From Gammaproteobacteria bacterium (lineage in GTDB: Bacteria > Pseudomonadota > Gammaproteobacteria > UBA6429 > Thiohalophilaceae), in NCBI GenBank assembly GCA_013152045.1, contig JAADGZ010000026.1, positions 1-7,787 of the forward strand: a stretch of 7,787 bases of DNA, given 5' to 3'. The position numbers were made by a program, and so were the translations under genes. This document shows positions 1 to 4,836 of this stretch, piece after piece (position 1 is the first letter of the stretch; each line of letters starts with the position of its first letter). The notes under the pieces were generated by a model, which saw nothing but the letters and a program-made list of their open reading frames with translations, did no database searches and was not told the DNA's origin.

Positions 1-454
1 TGGTTAATGAACGGTGGAGCATGCAGAACGTGGGTTGCATCCATTTCCCATCATCGGCAACCGCAAGAAGATCTTTTTTTCTCAGTGCCTGAAATAAGCG
101 GATGACCAAATCAGGCGGCAGTTGCGGGGCATCACAGGGTACGCAAACGATCCATTCAGCCGCTTCTGTTTCAAGCTGGTGCAGTCCCTGCAACATACCG
201 GACAGGGGCCCCTGAAAATCCGGATTGGCATCATGGAAGACCGGGAAACCAAAGTCTTGGTAATGCTCAAGATTGCGATTGGCGTTGATCTGGATGGCAG
301 TAACCTGGGTTTGGAAACGCTCAATAACGTGCTGAATAAGGGGTTTTTGTTGGAGCGCAATCAGGCCTTTATCCTGACCCTGCATCCGCCTTGCCTGCCC
401 GCCGGCGAGAATAATACCGATAATTAAAGGGCGGTTTTGTGAATTCGCTTGCAT
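1..454 (-). CDS. mobA: Molybdenum cofactor guanylyltransferase MobA, N-terminal part (cut by window edge)
   Basis: MobA transfers GMP from GTP to molybdopterin-bound molybdenum, making the guanine dinucleotide form of the cofactor used by DMSO-reductase-family enzymes in the cytoplasm. About 151 residues are visible of the roughly 190-200 usual for the family; the C-terminus lies beyond position 1. Near the N-terminus is the nucleotide-binding signature LAGGQARRMQGQDKGL (residues 17-31), followed by NANR (57-60), GPLSGML (82-88), the metal-binding Asp in PCDAP (106-110) and QPTF (140-143), all in the order seen in Escherichia coli MobA. The ATG at 452-454 is chosen because GGGA (461-464 on the complement) lies 6 nt upstream and the signature sits at the expected distance from the start. 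It is transcribed divergently from the small-protein/HDOD/GGDEF operon. Identification is secure; nothing in the visible part is broken. Confidence 0.95.
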   Translation of the reverse strand, partial: MQANSQNRPLIIGIILAGGQARRMQGQDKGLIALQQKPLIQHVIERFQTQVTAIQINANRNLEHYQDFGFPVFHDANPDFQGPLSGMLQGLHQLETEAAEWIVCVPCDAPQLPPDLVIRLFQALRKKDLLAVADDGKWMQPTFCMLHRSLT

Positions 455-490
455 ATCATTTCCCACAATGGAGAATTTTGCTAGATATTG

Positions 491-583
491 AAGTATATCA
501 GCAAGCTAAAACTCATGTAAGTATATGAAAATTTTAAGTATAAAGCCCACATTCATAAAGGTTAAGTAGTCAACCAAGTATTT
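491..583. repeat. Cluster of four AAGTAT-type short direct repeats in the divergent intergenic region
   Basis: AAGTATAT occurs at 491-498 and 519-526, AAGTATAA at 536-543 and AAGTATTT at 576-583, all on the plus strand. The first copy overlaps the candidate mobA -10 and the last touches the -35 of the sigma-28-type promoter. They could be binding sites for a regulator of the divergent promoters, or simply a product of AT-rich composition. The copy spacings (28, 17 and 40 bp) are not regular helical turns. Confidence 0.3.
492..521 (-). promoter_or_regulatory. Candidate sigma-70 promoter for mobA
   Basis: On the minus strand, CTTACA (521-516) matches 4 of 6 bases of the -35 consensus. It is separated by 18 bp from TATACT (497-492), which matches 5 of 6 bases of the -10 consensus. 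Transcription would start near 485, giving a leader of about 30 nt before the mobA ATG at 454. The region is AT-rich, so chance matches are possible. Confidence 0.4.
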
Positions 584-608
584 AAGTTTTTTACCCATGT
601 GTCGATAA
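582..608 (+). promoter_or_regulatory. Sigma-28 (FliA)-type flagellar promoter
   Basis: TTAAGTTT at 582-589 and GTCGATAA at 601-608 are separated by exactly 11 bp. The known FliA consensus is TAAAGTTT, 11 bp, GCCGATAA, so 14 of 16 positions match with the ideal spacing. Transcription would start near 615, leaving a leader of about 33 nt before the ATG at 648. The only plausible target is the plus-strand operon beginning with the 65-residue protein. The seen part is the sequence match; that FliA drives a c-di-GMP module here is inference. Confidence 0.75.
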
Positions 609-632
609 CTGGTAAGGGATTTTTTTGATAAC

Positions 633-638
633 AGAGGG
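633..638 (+). promoter_or_regulatory. Ribosome binding site deciding the start of the 65-residue protein
   Basis: AGAGGG lies 9 nt before the ATG at 648. It directly abuts an in-frame TTG at 639, leaving no spacer, so it supports ATG 648 and argues against the longer TTG frame. Confidence 0.65.
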
Positions 639-647
639 TTGAAAAAA

Positions 648-845
648 ATGGCGATGAGTATCGATCGTGTGCTGAGTGATGCTGTCAATGGCGCTCAAAA
701 AGGCTTGCAGACTGCCCGCAAAAATTCTGCGCAACTGGCTGCAGCCGGAAGTGGGCCGAGCAAACCTGAGGAAAATAAAAGCAATGCTCGGGTGGAAAAA
801 GCACCGGATGCTGAATTGGGAAAACTGGTTAATGTCAAAGCCTAA
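648..845 (+). CDS. Uncharacterised 65-residue protein, first gene of the HDOD/GGDEF operon
   Basis: I do not recognise a named family. The protein has a predicted amphipathic N-terminal helix (residues 4-32, VLSDAVNGAQKGLQTA and onward), a polar low-complexity linker rich in Lys, Glu, Asn and Pro (about 35-55), and a short C-terminal stretch ELGKLVNVKA. There is no signal peptide, cysteine or membrane segment. The pattern of an N-terminal helix with spaced Gly/Ala and an ending like LG-x-L-x-(D/N)-V-K-A recalls small gammaproteobacterial proteins and the D0 helices of flagellar rod and hook proteins, but that is only an impression. Support that the gene is real comes from a good ribosome binding site, a sigma-28-type promoter about 40 bp upstream and only 15 bp to the next gene. 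A second in-frame ATG at 654 is a possible alternative start. A structural or regulatory role in the flagellar regulon is inference. Confidence 0.65.
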   Translation: MAMSIDRVLSDAVNGAQKGLQTARKNSAQLAAAGSGPSKPEENKSNARVEKAPDAELGKLVNVKA

Positions 846-860
846 TAGCGGGATAAGGAT

Positions 861-1754
861 ATGAACTCATTATCAACCCAAATGAAGCATGATGATATTC
901 GCCTGACGGTGCATGGCATGCAGGATTTGCCGGCGATTTCTCCTATGTCCACCAAGTTGCTGGGTGTCATCGGTGATGACCGGCTTAGTATTCACCAACT
1001 GGCTGACATCATCCGTCAAGATGTGAGCCTGGGTGGGCGAATTATTGGTCTGGCTAATTCTGCGTATTTTGGTCAGCGCGAACCGATTACTTCGGTGGAA
1101 GATGCAATATTCAAGGCTCTGGGCTTGCGTCTAACGCAAAACATGGCTTTAGGCATTGCGCTTTCCGGGCCGTTCAGCTCGCAGGTGCACTGTGCTACGT
1201 TTGATATGCACGGTTTCTGGTTAAAAGCGGTACTGACTGCAAATCTGGCCCAGGGTCTTTGTAAACAAGTGCGCGGCGATCTTCAGATTGATATCGACAT
1301 GGCCTATCTTGCAGGTTTGCTGCATGAGCTTGGTTTGTTACCGCTGGTGTATCTTTATCCAGAACAGATGGATGAGCTGTTTACTCGCCGTATAACCCAG
1401 CATCAGCATCTGCGTGAGGTACTGAGAAAAGAGCTGGGCACGGATCAGCATGAAGTGGGCGCCTGGCTAGCAATGAACTGGCAAATCCCCCCCGCCATCG
1501 TAGATGTGATTGCTCATCATGCCGAAGCGGATTATGATGGCGAACACGCATTATTAGTGCTGCTTATTCGTTGTTGTTCCCGCTGGGCGATTCTCTATAT
1601 GGAAGATAGCATCTGGGATCGACTGCCGGAAGAAACTGATCTTTTACTCGAGTATACCGGTATTGATCGAAGCGAGATGTTGAAGGTATTAAAGCAGCAG
1701 CATGTCAAATTCGGGGCTATGGAGTCCATGGCCCACGCACTGGTGGAAAGTTGA
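861..1754 (+). CDS. HDOD domain signalling protein
   Basis: This 297-residue cytoplasmic protein consists almost entirely of an HDOD domain (about residues 16-225). Typical parts are the opening DLPAISPMSTKLL (22-34), the helix with IRQDVSLGGRIIGLANSAYF (51-70), TSVEDAIFKALGLR (77-90), and LAGLLHELGLLPL (150-162). HDOD proteins are relatives of HD phosphohydrolases that have lost the catalytic metal site; here HELG replaces the HD pair, so enzymatic activity is not expected. They usually act as protein-interaction scaffolds in c-di-GMP, motility or stress signalling. The ATG at 861 has GGGA (850-853) 7 nt upstream. The diguanylate cyclase starts 9 bp after its stop codon, so the two are probably translated together and may act together. 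The last ~70 residues are helical without a recognised domain. Confidence 0.92.
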   Translation: MNSLSTQMKHDDIRLTVHGMQDLPAISPMSTKLLGVIGDDRLSIHQLADIIRQDVSLGGRIIGLANSAYFGQREPITSVEDAIFKALGLRLTQNMALGIALSGPFSSQVHCATFDMHGFWLKAVLTANLAQGLCKQVRGDLQIDIDMAYLAGLLHELGLLPLVYLYPEQMDELFTRRITQHQHLREVLRKELGTDQHEVGAWLAMNWQIPPAIVDVIAHHAEADYDGEHALLVLLIRCCSRWAILYMEDSIWDRLPEETDLLLEYTGIDRSEMLKVLKQQHVKFGAMESMAHALVES

Positions 1755-1763
1755 TAACTGCAT

Positions 1764-2924
1764 ATGGATAACAAACCGTTTATCGAAGCCTATCAGGAAA
1801 TCAACTCACGCTTTATTAAACTGTTGAGTTCCATGTCAGCTTTGCGCGCCTTGTCCGGCTTTGAAATCAAGTATCGCAATGAAGAAAATATTATCACCGA
1901 CTCGCTGGATGTATTACTGGACTACCATGAGCTCGACTATGTCGCAGTGTTTATGTTCGACGAAGGTGAGTTGAAGAAAGTTAGTAGCAAATGCTGGAAT
2001 AATAATACAACGCAACCTCCTTCAAAATACAACGGTCTGTGTGAGCAGCATCGTGACTTGCTGGCTCAGGTTGAAAACACGGGTAAAGTGCAGCAGATTA
2101 ATCAGATACCAGGTGAAGAATTCGCCGGTTCGGCCAGTGCCATTCCTATCCATGCCAGTGATACTCTGATTGGCGTTTTTCTAGCCTGCCATCCGGCCGA
2201 TGAATTTTTTTCTGTCACCAATGAACGTAATTTGCTGATTTACTGCAATTTTCTTGGCCAGATGATCATGAATAATCGTTTATTGCACAGCATGGATCAA
2301 ATGGTCAACGAGCGTACCCAGCAGTTACAGTTGGCGTTGGATGAAGCTAGTGAACTAAAACAGCGTTATGAAGAACTGTCAATTATTGATGAACTGACCC
2401 AGTTACATAACCGGCGTTTCTTTTTCCCTGAAACTCGCACAGGGCTGGCTCAGGCTATACGTTATAAAGAGCCTTTTTCGCTATTGGTGATGGATCTGGA
2501 TCACTTTAAAATCATCAATGATCGCTATGGTCATGCTGTCGGGGATGAAGTGCTCAGAGGTATTGCGGCAACCTTTAAGGCAGAAATCCGTGACGTGGAT
2601 ATCCTCGCTCGTTTTGGTGGTGAAGAGTTTGTCCTGGCTTTGCCGGAAACCGATGAACGTGGTGCAATGGTCATCGCTGAACGGATCCGGAAAAAAATCA
2701 AAGCACTACGTTGGCAGGCAGATGGCAGGGAAATCTCCATTACCATTACTATTGGCATTACGGAATTTGAAAATTGCAGCAGTAATGATTATGTGGCTGC
2801 GCTCGATGAACTGATTCAGCAAGCCGATCAGGCTTTGTATCATGGCAAAGACAATGGCCGTGATCAGTTTAACACCTACAGCTATATTGCCTGCCAGGTG
2901 GATCCTGACGAACAGGCCGGATAG
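1764..2924 (+). CDS. GGDEF diguanylate cyclase with N-terminal GAF-like sensor region
   Basis: Makes cyclic di-GMP from two GTP. The 386-residue protein has no membrane segment. Residues about 41-175 look like a GAF-type alpha/beta sensor domain (VAVFMFDEGELKKV; AIPIHASDTLIGVFLA), which is a call by pattern only. Residues about 176-206 form a coiled coil linking to the GGDEF domain: DELTQLHNRR (209-218), MDLDHFKIIND (243-253) with a metal-binding Asp, and the active-site GGEEF (285-289). RDVD (276-279) is the inhibitory I-site, five residues before GGEEF, so product feedback inhibition should work. The conserved DQALYHGKDNGRDQ closes the domain (355-368). There is no strong ribosome binding site before ATG 1764 (GGAAAG lies 13 nt away), which fits translational coupling to the HDOD gene 9 bp upstream. 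All catalytic features are present, so an active enzyme is likely. Confidence 0.95.
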   Translation: MDNKPFIEAYQEINSRFIKLLSSMSALRALSGFEIKYRNEENIITDSLDVLLDYHELDYVAVFMFDEGELKKVSSKCWNNNTTQPPSKYNGLCEQHRDLLAQVENTGKVQQINQIPGEEFAGSASAIPIHASDTLIGVFLACHPADEFFSVTNERNLLIYCNFLGQMIMNNRLLHSMDQMVNERTQQLQLALDEASELKQRYEELSIIDELTQLHNRRFFFPETRTGLAQAIRYKEPFSLLVMDLDHFKIINDRYGHAVGDEVLRGIAATFKAEIRDVDILARFGGEEFVLALPETDERGAMVIAERIRKKIKALRWQADGREISITITIGITEFENCSSNDYVAALDELIQQADQALYHGKDNGRDQFNTYSYIACQVDPDEQAG

Positions 2925-2969
2925 AGTCCAGGCACAATCTGATAATGCGTAGGGCCATGGATCAGTGCA

Positions 2970-4043
2970 TTAGCTGGTTGTTGAGTTTTGTCGCTGCTGT
3001 GTCAGACTCCAGTGCAGATGTTCCTGTAGAAGCTCGGATGCCGTTTGTTTTTTTTGTTCCAGAGCGCGGATAATAATATGATCTGCTGGCGCATTGCCCA
3101 GTGCCACCGCAATATTGCGTAGCCAGCGTTGGTGTCCCATGCGCCGCAGGGGGCTGCCCTCGGTGCGCTTCAGAAAGCTTTGCTCATCCCATTCAAACAA
3201 CGATAACAATTGTGGCGCATCCAGGTTGTTGCGTACGGAATAATCCGCTTCAAGGCTGATCTGGGCGAAGCGATTCCAGGGACAGACCAACTGACAATCG
3301 TCGCAGCCGTAAATGCGGTTGCCCATTGCTGCGCGAAGTTCAATTGGAATTGCTCCGGCATGTTCGATGGTGAGATAGGAAATACAGCGGCGTGCGTCTA
3401 CTGTATAAGGTGCGACGATGGCGCGGGTGGGGCAGACATCGATACAGGCCTGGCAATGTCCGCAATGATTCTCTGCCGGGGCACTCAGGGGCAGAGGTAA
3501 ATCGGTAAACAGTTCACCAAGAAAAAACCAGGAACCGGCACGCGAGTTAATAATATTGGAATGCTTGCCGGTCCAGCCCAATCCGGCTTTTTGGGCTAGA
3601 GCCTTTTCCTGCACCGGCGCGCTGTCGACAAAGGCGCGATAACCGAAGGGGCCGATTTCAGTCTGAATTTTTTGCGCTAGTTTCTGCAGGCGTTTGCGCA
3701 TGATTTTGTGGTAATCGCGGCCCAGCGCATAGCGGGAGACATAGCCAAGTGTGGGATCAGCAAGGACGCTGAGTGGGTCGCTGGCCGTTGTTGGCAAGTA
3801 GTCCATGCGCACGCTGATGATGCGCAGGGTGCCGGGCACCAATTCCTGAGGCCGAGTGCGCAATGAACCATGACGGTGCATCCACTCCATCTCGCCGTGG
3901 AAACCCTGATCCAGCCAGTCTAGCAAACGTAGTTCACTGACGTTTAAATTGGTATCGCTAATACCGGTTTGCTGGAAACCTAGTTGCTGGCTCCAGTGTT
4001 TGATTTTGTTGGCCAGTTCTTGAAGTTCGTCGCTTGAGAGCAT
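2970..4043 (-). CDS. queG: Epoxyqueuosine reductase QueG
   Basis: QueG carries out the last step of queuosine synthesis, reducing epoxyqueuosine to queuosine at the wobble position of tRNAs with GUN anticodons. It uses cobalamin and two [4Fe-4S] clusters in the cytoplasm. The 357 residues are within the family's usual range. Visible hallmarks are YALGRDYHK (105-113), the catalytic Asp in FVDSAPVQEK (D140), AGLGWTGKHS (153-162), GSWFFLGEL (170-178), the first cysteine group CGHCQACIDVCP (C194, C197, C200, C204), C220, and YGCDDCQLVCPWN (C247, C250, C254). All eight cluster cysteines are present. The C-terminal ~80 residues are helical, as expected for the HEAT-like tRNA-binding part. ATG 4043 lacks a good ribosome binding site and starts 8 bp after the lipoprotein stop, so translation is probably coupled. 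Its place behind a kinase and lipoprotein is unusual; it meets the c-di-GMP operon tail to tail. Confidence 0.97.
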   Translation of the reverse strand: MLSSDELQELANKIKHWSQQLGFQQTGISDTNLNVSELRLLDWLDQGFHGEMEWMHRHGSLRTRPQELVPGTLRIISVRMDYLPTTASDPLSVLADPTLGYVSRYALGRDYHKIMRKRLQKLAQKIQTEIGPFGYRAFVDSAPVQEKALAQKAGLGWTGKHSNIINSRAGSWFFLGELFTDLPLPLSAPAENHCGHCQACIDVCPTRAIVAPYTVDARRCISYLTIEHAGAIPIELRAAMGNRIYGCDDCQLVCPWNRFAQISLEADYSVRNNLDAPQLLSLFEWDEQSFLKRTEGSPLRRMGHQRWLRNIAVALGNAPADHIIIRALEQKKQTASELLQEHLHWSLTQQRQNSTTS

Positions 4044-4051
4044 GGTCCAGC

Positions 4052-4819
4052 TTATTGCAGCAGGCCATAGACGCCCAGCGAATAGGCGCGTTGTTGATCC
4101 TCTCCTTCGAGTGATGATGGACTGATGCTGGAACCCGGGCGCAGATTGCGGCTTAGGTAACGGGTGTTGCCGGTACCTTTGTCGAAGGCAACCGTAGCCG
4201 CCTTGGGGAAATAATAGCCTAGTACATCGCCTTTTTCGACGCCGACAGTAACGTGAAAGCGGGTTTTAATCCGACCGGTTTTACGGATATTAAGATTGCG
4301 GCTCTCCCACACGACTACCAGTTTGTCATCGATTTTGCGTAACACCTTGACGATCATGTGCGTGGGTTTAATTAACCAGGCACCCACGCCAGTGAGCACG
4401 CCGGGGCGGGGGATTTCATTTTTTAGATCCACCAGCATGAGGGCGCGGTTATCGTATTGTTTGCGTTCGACCAGCTCACCACCAACATAGTCGAGCAGGT
4501 TGTTATTGACCAGAAAGGATTTATATACGTCGATCTGTTCTTGCAGGAAGCGGCGTACCTGGCTGCGCAAAAGCGTGGATTCATTAAAACGGGAGGATTT
4601 TTCCTTGCCGATAATTCTTCGTACCCGATTAGATTCATTCAGCGCATTCTGTAACTGCTGACTTTTCGATTCCAGTGTCTGGATTTTGTTTTGCGCCAAG
4701 TTGAGCTGTTGGTGCAGTGACTGGTTGCGGATTTCGAGCTCATGTGTGTTGAGCGGGGTCTGACAGCCGCTTAAAACCAGTATGCAGGGAATGCTTAACA
4801 GGCATAAATTTCGAAACAC
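4052..4819 (-). CDS. Coiled-coil lipoprotein of unknown function
   Basis: This 255-residue protein begins with a type II signal peptide: basic FRN, a hydrophobic stretch and the lipobox LSGC, with the lipidated Cys at residue 19. Gln at position +2 favours sorting to the outer membrane. Residues about 23-65 form a heptad-like coiled coil (ELEIRNQSLHQQLNLAQNKI and onward). A helical linker follows, then a beta-rich C-terminal domain (about 105-255) with alternating hydrophobic strands (MIVKVLRKIDDKLVVVWES, RFHVTVGVEKGDVLGYYFP). This suggests a jelly-roll-like sandwich, but I recognise no family. The GTG at 4819 is chosen over the TTG at 4834: GGAG lies 7 nt before the GTG, and the resulting signal peptide is of normal length. 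The gene sits 17 bp behind the Ser/Thr kinase and 8 bp before queG, so a partnership with the kinase's extracytoplasmic tail is an attractive inference. Confidence 0.82.
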   Translation of the reverse strand: MFRNLCLLSIPCILVLSGCQTPLNTHELEIRNQSLHQQLNLAQNKIQTLESKSQQLQNALNESNRVRRIIGKEKSSRFNESTLLRSQVRRFLQEQIDVYKSFLVNNNLLDYVGGELVERKQYDNRALMLVDLKNEIPRPGVLTGVGAWLIKPTHMIVKVLRKIDDKLVVVWESRNLNIRKTGRIKTRFHVTVGVEKGDVLGYYFPKAATVAFDKGTGNTRYLSRNLRPGSSISPSSLEGEDQQRAYSLGVYGLLQ

Positions 4820-4826
4820 AGAAATA

Positions 4827-4830
4827 CTCC
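4827..4830 (-). promoter_or_regulatory. Ribosome binding site deciding the lipoprotein start
   Basis: GGAG on the minus strand (4830-4827, inside TGGAGT) is followed by a 7-nt spacer and GTG at 4819-4817. The longer frame's TTG at 4834-4832 lies upstream of this element and has no Shine-Dalgarno match of its own. Confidence 0.65.
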
Positions 4831-4836
4831 ACAAAA

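Noticed and set aside
122..427. 101-codon open frame on the plus strand inside mobA
   Set aside because: It lies wholly opposite the clearly conserved MobA frame, has no family resemblance and no supporting ribosome binding site.
639..650. TTG at 639 as start of the small protein
   Set aside because: The AGAGGG at 633-638 would directly abut the TTG, leaving no spacer, whereas it is 9 nt from the ATG at 648.
506..688. 60-codon open frame on the minus strand across the divergent intergenic region
   Set aside because: It overlaps both the sigma-28-type promoter and the start of the 65-residue gene, and its translation resembles nothing.
648..845. The small protein as the anti-sigma factor FlgM
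   Set aside because: It lacks the FlgM C-terminal helical region that binds FliA, and is shorter than FlgM; only its size and promoter context are suggestive.
2531..2758. 75-codon minus-strand frame inside the GGDEF domain, and similar frames inside queG and the kinase gene
   Set aside because: They are antisense or shifted shadows of strongly conserved domains, without ribosome binding sites or recognisable products.
2925..2969. Bidirectional terminator between the cyclase gene and queG
   Set aside because: The 45-bp convergent gap has no stem of convincing length and no T-run; only the short palindrome CCATGG is present.
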